Assembly (NCBI RefSeq): GCF_900187565.1
Contig: NZ_FYED01000016.1
Span: forward strand, 62,001 to 126,000
Length of the DNA: 64,000 bases
Reading direction: 5' to 3'
DNA from: Pseudomonas sp. Irchel 3A7
GTDB lineage: Bacteria > Pseudomonadota > Gammaproteobacteria > Pseudomonadales > Pseudomonadaceae
Under the pieces are notes generated by a model that saw only the letters and a program-made list of their open reading frames with translations, did no database searches and was not told the DNA's origin. Positions 30,833 through 39,984 of the stretch are shown here, one piece after another; position 1 is the stretch's first letter, and every line of letters starts with the position of its first letter. The translations under genes and the position numbers were made by a program.

Positions 30833-32605
30833 TCAGATTCCTTGTTCGCTGAGCCACAGGTTCAGCGCCGCCAGTTGCCACAGCTTGGAGCCGCGCAATG
30901 GGGTCAACTGGCCTTGCGGGTCGGTTAACAGGCGGTCGAGCATGGCCGGGTTGAACAGGCCGCGATCCTGGCTCGGATCGAGCAGCAAGTCGCGCACCCA
31001 GTTCAACGTGTCGCCCTGCAAATGCTTGAGGCCCGGCACCGGGAAGTAGCCTTTCTTGCGGTCGATCACCTCGCTCGGGATCACCAGCCGCGCCGCTTCC
31101 TTGAGTACCTGTTTGCCGCCATCGGGTAGCTTGAACTTGCCCGGCACCCGGGCTGACAACTCCACCAGGCGATAGTCCAGAAACGGCGTGCGCGCCTCCA
31201 GGCTCCAGGCCATGGTCATGTTGTCGACACGTTTGACCGGGTCGTCCACCAGCATCACTGTGCTGTCCAGGCGCAGGGCTTTGTCCACGGCGGCATCGGC
31301 ACCCGGTTGTGCGAAATGTTCTTTGACGAAGTCACCGGCGGCGTCATTCGCGGTGAGCCATTTCGGTTGTACGGTGGCTGCGTAATCGTCGTAGCTGCGG
31401 TCGAAAAACGCCTCGCGATAAGCCGCGTACGGATCGTCGGCACCATCGACCTGTGGATACCAGTGGTAGCCGGCGAACAGTTCGTCGGCGCCCTGGCCGC
31501 TCTGCACCACTTTGCAGTGCTTGGCCACTTCCCGCGACAGCAGGTAAAAGGCGATGCAGTCGTGGCTGACCATGGGTTCACTCATGGCGCGGAACGCCGC
31601 GGGCAGTTGTTCGATGATCTCTTTTTCATCGATGCGTAATTGATGGTGTTGCGTGCCGTAATGGTTGGCGATCAGGTCCGAATACTGGAACTCGTCGCCG
31701 CGCTCGCCGCCGGCATCCTGGAAACCGATGGAAAAGGTCGACAGGTTTTCCACGCCGACTTCACGCAACAGGCCGACGAGCATGCTCGAGTCGACACCGC
31801 CGGACAGCAGCACACCGACATCCACCGCCGCCCGCTGACGGATCGCCACGGCGTCGCGGGTACTGTCGAGCACCCGGTCGCGCCAGTCTTCGAGGGTCAG
31901 ATTCAGTTCATCGGCGCGGGGGCCGTAAGGCAGGGTCCACCAGGTTTTCTGCTCGGTGGTGCCATCGGCGTCAATACGCATCCAGGTGGCAGGCGGCAGT
32001 TTTTCAATGCCGGCCAGCAAGGTGCGAGGGGCGGGGACCACGGCGTGGAAGTTCAGGTAGTGATTGAGCGCAACCGGATCGAGGATCGGGTTGATGTCAC
32101 CGCCCTTGAGCAACGCTGGCAGGGACGAGGCGAAGCGCAGGCGCTGGCCGGTGCGCGACAGGTACAGCGGCTTGACGCCCAGGCGGTCGCGGGCGATGAA
32201 CAGGCGTTTGGCATCGCGGTCCCAAATGGCGAACGCGAACATACCATTGAGTTTCGGCAGCAGCGCTTCACCCCAGGCGTGAAAACCCTTGAGCAACACT
32301 TCGGTGTCGCCACCGGAATAGAAGGCATACCCCAGGCTTTCCAGCTCGGCACGCAGTTCCGGGAAGTTATAGATCGCGCCGTTGAAGGCCAGGAACAGGC
32401 CCAGTTGATGGTCGATCATCGGCTGTGCCGAGCGGTTCGACAGGTCCATGATTTTCAGGCGTCGATGGCCCAGGGCAATCGGCCCCTGGCTGTGAAAGCC
32501 CCAGGCGTCGGGGCCACGTGGTGCCAGGTGATGGGTGATGCGTTCTATGGCTGCAAGGTCTGCAGGTTGATTGTCAAAACGTAACTCGCCAGCTAATCCG
32601 CACAT
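30833..32605 (-). CDS. asnO: N-acetylglutaminylglutamine amidotransferase (asparagine-synthase type)
   Basis: A 590-residue class-II glutamine amidotransferase. It starts MCGLAGELRF, giving the Cys2 nucleophile; HLAPRGPDAWGFHSQG and FNGAIYNFPELRAEL complete the glutaminase domain. The AsnB-like synthetase domain has the SGGVDSSMLVGLL PP-loop and QGADELFAGYHWY. It amidates N-acetylglutaminylglutamine to the osmolyte NAGGN under salt stress (known from P. aeruginosa PA3459). ATG 32605 follows AAGGAATTT; upstream in-frame codons would displace Cys2 from the N-terminus and are rejected. First gene of the three-gene operon. Confidence 0.94.
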   Translation of the reverse strand: MCGLAGELRFDNQPADLAAIERITHHLAPRGPDAWGFHSQGPIALGHRRLKIMDLSNRSAQPMIDHQLGLFLAFNGAIYNFPELRAELESLGYAFYSGGDTEVLLKGFHAWGEALLPKLNGMFAFAIWDRDAKRLFIARDRLGVKPLYLSRTGQRLRFASSLPALLKGGDINPILDPVALNHYLNFHAVVPAPRTLLAGIEKLPPATWMRIDADGTTEQKTWWTLPYGPRADELNLTLEDWRDRVLDSTRDAVAIRQRAAVDVGVLLSGGVDSSMLVGLLREVGVENLSTFSIGFQDAGGERGDEFQYSDLIANHYGTQHHQLRIDEKEIIEQLPAAFRAMSEPMVSHDCIAFYLLSREVAKHCKVVQSGQGADELFAGYHWYPQVDGADDPYAAYREAFFDRSYDDYAATVQPKWLTANDAAGDFVKEHFAQPGADAAVDKALRLDSTVMLVDDPVKRVDNMTMAWSLEARTPFLDYRLVELSARVPGKFKLPDGGKQVLKEAARLVIPSEVIDRKKGYFPVPGLKHLQGDTLNWVRDLLLDPSQDRGLFNPAMLDRLLTDPQGQLTPLRGSKLWQLAALNLWLSEQGI

Positions 32606-32900
32606 AAATTCCTTACCGGTTTTTCCGTTGGGGAGGGTCACTCGATACCGCGCCAAAACGGCGGGTACTCAGAAACTGACCCGCCTCGGTAGCGGGAGTT
32701 TTAGATCGATCGGTTATAAGTCCGCGTTGTCGACCGAATGGCTGGCGAGCACAAGTGCGGATTTCGGTGGTGGTAATTATTGATGTGATGCATTGGAGTA
32801 GCTGCTGGGACGCGCCCCGGTTCGATCCGGTATTCGAGTTATTAATCGGCTGTCGAGCTTCATAAACTGGGAGCCTCATAACGCAATAAGGATATTGCTC
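32606..32900. promoter_or_regulatory. Divergent promoter region of NAGGN operon and NEL-type effector gene
   Basis: 295 bases between two outward-facing genes. It contains AT-rich stretches (for example TAATTATTGATGTGATG) but no operator I can name, and no gene is seen. It should hold the osmotic promoter of asnO. Confidence 0.4.
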
Positions 32901-35900
32901 ATGCCTCCTGAATTACCCAAGGCCGCCCCCGCGGCTGTATCCATGACCTCGACACAACGCCTCGAGGCATTGTTGGAACACACTGGCGATCTGGACAAGG
33001 CCGAGGTGCTGCAGGCGTCTATTCCTGAATGGTTGGCCAATGCCGATCTGAACGTGGTACAGGCTCTGAAAGCCGCTTTCGAGGCGTCATTTCTGGCTCA
33101 AGCCAAGGTCACGACGGCACTCGAAAAACTCAAGCCGCTGGACGCGTTCTGCAAAGAGCAACTGACCCGTTTTCTCAAGGGCAAATGGACGATCGATTTC
33201 GACGTTGAGCGGGATAAGCTGGACATCCCCACAAAAGAGTATTCATCAACAGGACTGTTCCCTCTCGGTTACTTGAGTAACGCAGACACCCATTCACGCA
33301 GCCTGCTTCACGCGGCCATGGAAAACTTTACCTCCGGGGAAGCGAAGATCGGCGCAATGGCGGCGGGCTCAGTGATTCGGATCAATGCAAAAAAACAATC
33401 TGAATCTGAAATAACCCCCGAAAAATTCGCAACGCTCTGTCGTGAACTCGATCTGGGTGCCCGCTATCAGCAGCATATTGGCGAGGCTCTGGCATTGCCG
33501 GCCAAACCCATCGAGGGTGCGCCTGTCGATGATCGGGCCTCTGCCGCCGATATCCGGCGAATGAAGGTACTGGACCTGCAAGTCGCCCTCCACGTGGCCT
33601 ACCTGAAGAAGGACATCACTCAAGCCGCTTACACCATGCTGCTGAAGGTGATCGAACAGGAAGTCCCCGCCACTCGAACCAAAGGTGCAGTCTTCGATGG
33701 CGGGCCGGTACTTTGGCAAGGGTTGATGATTCATGACACCTGCATCTGTGGAGTGCTGGTATTTACCAAGGTCTCCATCGATACCGAACCCAAGGCCAGG
33801 TGTGTGGTTTACATGCCGAACGAGCCCCGACGACCGCTATACGAGTACGCCTCGCTGGATGATTTCAAGGCCTACCTGACCCTCCATTTGCAAAGCAAAA
33901 GCTACAGAAAATACTTCGCCGAGCAGTACCTGCACGGTCACGATAAAACCGGGTTCTTCACTTCATTCGATAAAGACAAGGTCTTGGGTACGCTTACCGC
34001 TACGGCTACCGACACCAGCCTTGGCGATTTTCTATTCCGTGCATTCGTCAAAAAGACTCAAGAGGACGCGCGAATCCTTGCCGTACCGACCGAAGACGTC
34101 GACGAACAACAACGGAAAAAAACCATTCAGATGCTGCTGGATGGCGGCCTCGTGCTGCTGAACGCCGCCGCTTTTTTCGTACCGGTGATTGGCCAATTGA
34201 TGTTGGCGACGGCTGTCGTCGACATCGTCGGCGAGGTGTATGAAGGCGTGGTGGACTGGACGCACGGTGAACGGACCGAGGCTTTGTCCCATTTGCTCAA
34301 CGTTGTGGAAAACATCGCGCAGCTGGCGGCGTTTGCCGCGGTCGGCAAAGTTGTCACGACAGCCGTCAGTAAAGCCGTGAAAGAGTTGCCGGCATTCTTC
34401 GATGGTTTCGAGGCTGTAACCAACATTGATGGCAAAGCAAGACTATGGAAGCCCGACCTTGAACCCTATAAGCAGACCCGGACCCTGCCAGCAGACGTGC
34501 AACCTGATTCCCAAGGACTCTACCGGCACGCCGGAAAGACCTCGATCGTCATGGATGGAGCGCCCTATCAGGTCTCTCGCAACACGGCGGGAACGGGGTG
34601 GACCATCAATCATCCTGTGCGCACCGACGCATTCCACCCTGCCGTCGAGCGAAACGTGGACGGTGGCTGGCGGCATGTCTATGAGCATGCGCACGAGTGG
34701 CGCGACGGTGCTTATGCGCTGGGGCGTACTGATCAACGCCTGAGCGAACTTGATACTGACCTGCAAGCGATTGCCGACATCACCGACATGACGCCGGACA
34801 AGTTGCACCAGCGGCATGAAAGTCATCTCAAGTTACCTCAGCGAATCAATGACTGTGCCGAGCGCTTCAAAATCGACCGGCGCATCACCGGGATGATCGA
34901 GGCGATGAAACGCGCAGAGACCGCGAATACGGAATTTGTTCAGGAGCAGCTGCATACACTGCCCAGATTGCAGGGATGGCCGAAGGCGCGCTTCATTGAA
35001 GTGCTCGACGAGAACGACTTGGTCGTTTCTCGCTTCCCCAGGACCGTCCCACACATGGAAGCGGCCAACAGCGTGCAGGTTCATCAAACAGATCTGGATT
35101 CGGGGGAGTTGCTTGACACCGTTATCAGTGGCCTCTATCCGACAGAAGTCGAGGGCATCATCGGCGTGACGACCGAATCGAAAGCGCAACGGATGGCGAA
35201 GAAGATCGGGGCAAGCCTCGAGAGCGATCGCCGGCCACTGTTTGACTGGCTCTATGAAACCTGGGACGCCAGCGCCACCGCGACCGGTGACGTTGCGAAA
35301 CTGGGCGAACACGCCGCGGACCTTCCCGTCCGCGTGCGCCAGGAGTTGCTGGACAGTGCCTCTGCCAGGGATCGCAGTTTTCTGTATGACCGCAAGATTC
35401 CCGGGATGGATCTCGCCCAACAGATCAATGAGGCGCAGACGACGTTGCGGCAGGACCGCGCACTCACGGGCTTGCACGTCCCGCAGCTGGCCAATGCCGA
35501 TACCGACAAACTGGCGCTCGGCTTGATGGATCGGGTGCAAGGCTGGGATGACGGCTTCCGACTTGAAGTTCGACAAGAATCAGTCACCGGCACATTGCTG
35601 GACAGCGTGGGCGAAGCAGATGCTCAGTCGCGCGAGGTGATCGTCAAGACATCCGCCGGCTATCAAGTCACCCAAACCAATGGCCCTGTGTCCTCCACAC
35701 TGCAGAGCGACACGCTGCTTCAGGCGATACTGGATGCATTGCCCGCTACTCAACGCACTCGCATGGGTTTCACTGGCAACGATACGCTGGATGTCCCGGC
35801 CCTTCGATCACGCCTGTCCAGAGCTGCCACCGGCGATCCTGCGCATACCAGGCGGGTACTACGGGACGAACGCAGTGAAACACCGAAACATCTTTCTGCC

Positions 35901-37715
35901 TGTATACAGGCTAGCCCTCCCGCGGCGAGTACTTATGCAAGGGGCTTGGTTCGCAAGGTCAGAAAACTCTTTCCGCTGTTTACGCAAGCCCAGGTTTCGT
36001 CGTTTCTCGACAACGCTGGCGCTACCCAAATGGAGCGGGAGAAGCGAGTCAGGGAATTGCAGCAGCAACTGAAAAAACTACTCGGGGTGCTGCGCGCTTG
36101 GCGTGACGATGACGTGCAGATGAAGAAGCTGCCGGGGCAACTCGACGATATACGTGTCAGCCGTCGACAGGTGGCTCATGCCATCGAAAACTGCTGGCGC
36201 CGGGTAACGCGCCCTGATCAGCCTTCTACAACGCTCGTACTTGAGCGCAACCCGGTAGGCCCGTTACCGACGCTGACCGAGCAGGATGTCGCTCATGTTC
36301 GCAGCCTTGCCATCAAGGACATGCAGGCCGGCGATGAGCTGGCGTACTTCCTCAAACCGTTCAAAGGGCTTGTCACTCTGGAACTGGACCGCAACAAGCT
36401 CACACGATTGCCGGAAATGTTGTCGCACATGCCCGACCTCCAACACCTGAGCCTGGACGGTAACCAGATAAAGCTGGACCAACATACGTTGCGCAAGCTG
36501 GCCGACATGCGCAATTTGCGTACATTGGGGCTAAGCGGCAATCATCTGGGCGCCACGATTGATGTCAGCAAAATGCTGGATTTGCAATCTCTGTTCCTGG
36601 GCAATACCCACGCCACGGAAATGCCTATTGGCCTTGCCCGCCCACCGTATCTGAACATGGTGGACCTGCGAGGCAACCAGATTCGGGAATTGCCAGATTG
36701 GCTGTTCAAGGCACCTCAGCGGTTCACCCAGGCAATCAACCTGCGCTTTAATCCCATTTCCGAGGCGAGCCGTACGAAGCTGAAAAGCTACCGTGACAAT
36801 ACGGGCATTGGAATGGGGCTTCTGGACGATAGAGCCGAGGTGCTCAGTGAGCTGAGGGCTCGAGACCTGTGGATGCCGAAAACGGTTGAAGAAACCTATG
36901 CCAGTCGTAATCGTGCATGGCTGGCGCTGAAAAACGAACCCGATTCGACTGGATTTTTTGAATTGCTGTCGGAAGTTGGAAGCTCGGCCGATAGCCGCTT
37001 CGTGCACGAAGACATGACCCGCCGAGTCTGGAGTGTCATTGAGGCGACTCAAACCGACTCGGCGTTACGTGCCCAATTGCTGTCCATGGCGGTGAAAGCC
37101 AATTGCGCGGATTCAGCGGCCATGATTTTCAGTAACCTTGAGGTCGCCGTGGATATCGACAAGGTGGTTCGGCTGTCCGCTAATGCCCACGATCAGGCCG
37201 CTCGCTTGTTGAGTCTTGGGCGACGCCTGTTCCGTCTGGATTACCTCGCCAGCATCGCTCGCGAACATGTCCAGGCCGATACCACGCTTGATCCGGTGGA
37301 AGTGGAGCTGGCCTATCGTACCGGCCTGGCCGACAGGCTCGAACTGGTCGGTCAGCCGCGGCACATGCGCTATGCAACGCTCAGTGGCGTAACACAGGCC
37401 AACCTGGATACTGCCTACAGCAAGGTCCTCACTGCGGAAATCTCATCTGAACTATCGACTTACATCAGTGGGCGCACGTTTTGGAGCGATTTTCTGCGCC
37501 TGCATCATGGTAAACGGTTCCGCGACCTGACCGCACCTTTTCACGTGCGGATGGAGAAAGCGGCTGAAAACGATCCGACGTTTGGCGCGGACTACCTCGG
37601 CGAAGTGAACCGCATTGCAGCTGAACAAAATGAGGTCGAGACCGATTTGTTGAAGCGTCTGACCGAGGTGGCCATGAAGGCTGACGAGTCAAAGACTTGC
37701 TTCGCCCTGGATTAA
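32901..37715 (+). CDS. LRR protein with DUF6543-like N-terminus and NEL-type E3 ubiquitin ligase C-terminus (probable effector)
   Basis: A 1604-residue protein with no signal peptide. The first about 600 residues resemble the dermonecrotic-toxin-like DUF6543 region found in Pseudomonas effectors, including amphipathic or membrane-like helices near residues 410-490 (GGLVLLNAAAFFVPVIGQLM). Leucine-rich repeats occupy about residues 1155-1300 (LVTLELDRNKLTRLPEML, LQHLSLDGNQI, LRTLGLSGNHL, NMVDLRGNQIRELPDWLF). The C-terminal about 300 residues carry the NEL ligase hallmark CxD in KANCADSAAMIFSNLEV (C1402, D1404), the site that in IpaH/SspH enzymes takes ubiquitin from E2. ATG 32901 follows AAGGATAT. 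No type III secretion gene or chaperone is nearby. Confidence 0.83.
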   Translation: MPPELPKAAPAAVSMTSTQRLEALLEHTGDLDKAEVLQASIPEWLANADLNVVQALKAAFEASFLAQAKVTTALEKLKPLDAFCKEQLTRFLKGKWTIDFDVERDKLDIPTKEYSSTGLFPLGYLSNADTHSRSLLHAAMENFTSGEAKIGAMAAGSVIRINAKKQSESEITPEKFATLCRELDLGARYQQHIGEALALPAKPIEGAPVDDRASAADIRRMKVLDLQVALHVAYLKKDITQAAYTMLLKVIEQEVPATRTKGAVFDGGPVLWQGLMIHDTCICGVLVFTKVSIDTEPKARCVVYMPNEPRRPLYEYASLDDFKAYLTLHLQSKSYRKYFAEQYLHGHDKTGFFTSFDKDKVLGTLTATATDTSLGDFLFRAFVKKTQEDARILAVPTEDVDEQQRKKTIQMLLDGGLVLLNAAAFFVPVIGQLMLATAVVDIVGEVYEGVVDWTHGERTEALSHLLNVVENIAQLAAFAAVGKVVTTAVSKAVKELPAFFDGFEAVTNIDGKARLWKPDLEPYKQTRTLPADVQPDSQGLYRHAGKTSIVMDGAPYQVSRNTAGTGWTINHPVRTDAFHPAVERNVDGGWRHVYEHAHEWRDGAYALGRTDQRLSELDTDLQAIADITDMTPDKLHQRHESHLKLPQRINDCAERFKIDRRITGMIEAMKRAETANTEFVQEQLHTLPRLQGWPKARFIEVLDENDLVVSRFPRTVPHMEAANSVQVHQTDLDSGELLDTVISGLYPTEVEGIIGVTTESKAQRMAKKIGASLESDRRPLFDWLYETWDASATATGDVAKLGEHAADLPVRVRQELLDSASARDRSFLYDRKIPGMDLAQQINEAQTTLRQDRALTGLHVPQLANADTDKLALGLMDRVQGWDDGFRLEVRQESVTGTLLDSVGEADAQSREVIVKTSAGYQVTQTNGPVSSTLQSDTLLQAILDALPATQRTRMGFTGNDTLDVPALRSRLSRAATGDPAHTRRVLRDERSETPKHLSACIQASPPAASTYARGLVRKVRKLFPLFTQAQVSSFLDNAGATQMEREKRVRELQQQLKKLLGVLRAWRDDDVQMKKLPGQLDDIRVSRRQVAHAIENCWRRVTRPDQPSTTLVLERNPVGPLPTLTEQDVAHVRSLAIKDMQAGDELAYFLKPFKGLVTLELDRNKLTRLPEMLSHMPDLQHLSLDGNQIKLDQHTLRKLADMRNLRTLGLSGNHLGATIDVSKMLDLQSLFLGNTHATEMPIGLARPPYLNMVDLRGNQIRELPDWLFKAPQRFTQAINLRFNPISEASRTKLKSYRDNTGIGMGLLDDRAEVLSELRARDLWMPKTVEETYASRNRAWLALKNEPDSTGFFELLSEVGSSADSRFVHEDMTRRVWSVIEATQTDSALRAQLLSMAVKANCADSAAMIFSNLEVAVDIDKVVRLSANAHDQAARLLSLGRRLFRLDYLASIAREHVQADTTLDPVEVELAYRTGLADRLELVGQPRHMRYATLSGVTQANLDTAYSKVLTAEISSELSTYISGRTFWSDFLRLHHGKRFRDLTAPFHVRMEKAAENDPTFGADYLGEVNRIAAEQNEVETDLLKRLTEVAMKADESKTCFALD

Positions 37716-37720
37716 ACACC

Positions 37721-39703
37721 TCATGCCTTGCCTCGAATCAAGCGGCGCAAGGCGAATCGGTTCGGATGACACGCCTCGGCCACGGCCCTGGGCAATGGCA
37801 GCGGTTCGTTATCCAGCCAGGCAGCGAGCAATTCGCCTGACAGCGGCGCGGTGATCAGTCCTCGCGAACCGTGGCCGCTGTTGACGTACAAGCCATCCAG
37901 CCAGGGGCAGGGAACGTCCGGTATTTGCCGGGCATCCTTGCTCAAGGCGCTGTAGGCGAGGGCGAAAGCCTGCGCGTCAGCGAGCGGGCCGACGATCGGC
38001 AGATAATCCGGACTGGTGCAACGAAATGCGGCGCGCCCGTCGAGTGCTTCAGGTTGCAGGGTGTTCGCGCCGAGCCGGGCGACCAGATCCAGTGAAATTT
38101 CTTCGAGCATCTGCAGATTGCCGGCATGCTCGGCCGCTGTCGGTGTCAGGTCCTCATTGTTGAAATCGAAGCTGGCGCCCAGGGTATGTTCACCCAATCG
38201 GGCTGGCGCGACATAACCTTCGGCGCAGACCACGGTGCTCAGGCTTTGGCTCTCAACAGTCTGGGGCAAGCGCGTGATCTGTCCGCGAATGCGCTTGAGC
38301 GGCAGCTCGCTGCTGTACGAAAAGCGCTTGATCTCGGCGGCACCGGCCAATACCACCACGGGCGCATCGGCCAGTAACCTGTCGCTATCCCACGCTTGCC
38401 ACCGTCCGTCCACGGAACGCAGCTCCAACACATCGTGATGCGTCAGGACCTGAATGTTCGATTGCGTTGCCTGCCATTGGCACAGGGCAGGCGGATGCAC
38501 CCATCCACCTTCGGGGTAAAACAGGCCGCCCGCCGGCAGCGCGATACCGGCGCGAGCCTCGGCCTGCGCTTGATCGAGTGTGTGCAGCAAGTCTTCGGGA
38601 AACGCCGCCGCCAGTTGCGCCTGACGTTCGGTTTCCTTGGCATTGAACGCCAGCTGCAGGACCCCGCAATCGTCCCAGTCCACGCCGCGCTGCAAATGTT
38701 CGAGCAAGCGCCGGGTATACCCGAATCCACTGACAATCAGTTGCGACAACGCCGTGCCATGGGCCGACAGCTTGAGGTAAAGCACGCCCTGAGGATTGCC
38801 CGACGCTTCGCGCGCCGGTGCATCGTGACGTTCCAGCAAGCTGACCTGCCAGCCCCGCGCCGCAAGGCTGGCCGCCGTCGCGCAGCCGGCCAGGCCGGCA
38901 CCGATCACCAGTGCACGACGTTCGCCGGTCAGTGGCGTCGGACGCGTAAACCATGGTTTGGCCATGGCGGGCATCGCGACATCGTCAGGCCACCCCAGGA
39001 AGGCACCCCGCAGGATTTCCCATTTGTGGCCGATGCCGGGTGTGCGCTTCATCTTGAAGCCTGCTGCATTGAGCAGACGTCGTACCCAACCAGTACTGGT
39101 GAAGGTGCTGATCGTCGCATCCGGCGCTGACAGCCGTGCCAGCTCGGCAAACAGTTCGGCGGTCCACATGTCGGGGTTCTTCGCCGGGGCGAAACCGTCC
39201 AGAAACCAGGCGTCAATTTGCGCGTCCAGTTGCGGCAACTGTTCCAGGGCATCGCCAATCAGCAAGGTCAGCGTCACCCGACCATTGGCCAGTGTCAGGC
39301 GCTGAAAGCCCTGATGAATCGCCACATACTGTGCGAGCAATTGATCGGCAAACACCTTGAGTTCCGGCCACAGCGCCAGGGCACGCTGCAGGTCGGCAGG
39401 GCTCAACGGGTACTTTTCGACGCTGACAAAATGCAGTCGCGCATCGGTCGTCACATGTTGTTCGAACACCTGCCAGGCGCACAGGAAATTCAGCCCGGTG
39501 CCGAAACCGGTCTCGCCGATGACCAGCCGACCGCCATCCGGTAATGCCGCAACGCGCTCGGCCAAACGGTTCTGTTCGATGAACACGTAGCGGGTTTCGT
39601 CCAGCCCCGATTGATCGGAGAAATACACATCATCGAACACTCGCGAATAGGGGCGACCTTGGTCGTCCCAGTCGAGCTGGGCGTGGGGCATTACAGGTTT
39701 CAT
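37721..39703 (-). CDS. mnmC: Bifunctional tRNA mnm5s2U34 biosynthesis protein MnmC
   Basis: A 660-residue fusion of the MnmD methyltransferase and MnmC oxidoreductase that finishes mnm5s2U at wobble position 34 of tRNAs. The N-terminal domain (about residues 1-240) shows the family start ..RVFDDVYFS, ETGFGTGLNFLCAW and the FLDGFAPAKNPDMW motif. The C-terminal FAD domain begins ALVIGAGLAGCATAASLAAR and ends with YVNSGHGSRGLITAPLSGEL. Length matches the family. The stop lies 5 bases from the convergent NEL gene stop, so no terminator fits between them. Confidence 0.95.
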   Translation of the reverse strand: MKPVMPHAQLDWDDQGRPYSRVFDDVYFSDQSGLDETRYVFIEQNRLAERVAALPDGGRLVIGETGFGTGLNFLCAWQVFEQHVTTDARLHFVSVEKYPLSPADLQRALALWPELKVFADQLLAQYVAIHQGFQRLTLANGRVTLTLLIGDALEQLPQLDAQIDAWFLDGFAPAKNPDMWTAELFAELARLSAPDATISTFTSTGWVRRLLNAAGFKMKRTPGIGHKWEILRGAFLGWPDDVAMPAMAKPWFTRPTPLTGERRALVIGAGLAGCATAASLAARGWQVSLLERHDAPAREASGNPQGVLYLKLSAHGTALSQLIVSGFGYTRRLLEHLQRGVDWDDCGVLQLAFNAKETERQAQLAAAFPEDLLHTLDQAQAEARAGIALPAGGLFYPEGGWVHPPALCQWQATQSNIQVLTHHDVLELRSVDGRWQAWDSDRLLADAPVVVLAGAAEIKRFSYSSELPLKRIRGQITRLPQTVESQSLSTVVCAEGYVAPARLGEHTLGASFDFNNEDLTPTAAEHAGNLQMLEEISLDLVARLGANTLQPEALDGRAAFRCTSPDYLPIVGPLADAQAFALAYSALSKDARQIPDVPCPWLDGLYVNSGHGSRGLITAPLSGELLAAWLDNEPLPLPRAVAEACHPNRFALRRLIRGKA

Positions 39704-39874
39704 GGCAGGCTCGGCAACGGCAAGGCGGCCATTCTAGCCGATCGCGGGCAAGGTACTTGATCCATGGTAAAGGACACCTTAGGTGTGTGATGGGTGCGAA
39801 GCAGCCGCAAACCGACTGATCGCTTACCCAATGGGAGGTGAGTTTATCGACATCGGGACGGATTCGCCGCCCAA

Positions 39875-39898
39875 CGGGAGCAAGCTCCCTCGCCACAG
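39875..39898. repeat. Single REP-like unit, class GGGAGCAAGCTCCC
   Basis: CGGGAGCAAGCTCCCTCGCC, the same unit as in the pair at 46594-46687, here as a solitary copy in the leader of the PPK2 gene. Confidence 0.7.
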
Positions 39899-39984
39899 GA
39901 TTTATATCCTCCTCATGTTTGGATTTCCCCCACACAGCAGAGGTCAATCCGCTAGTCTTGCTCAGATCTGGAAGGGAGCCCCCC

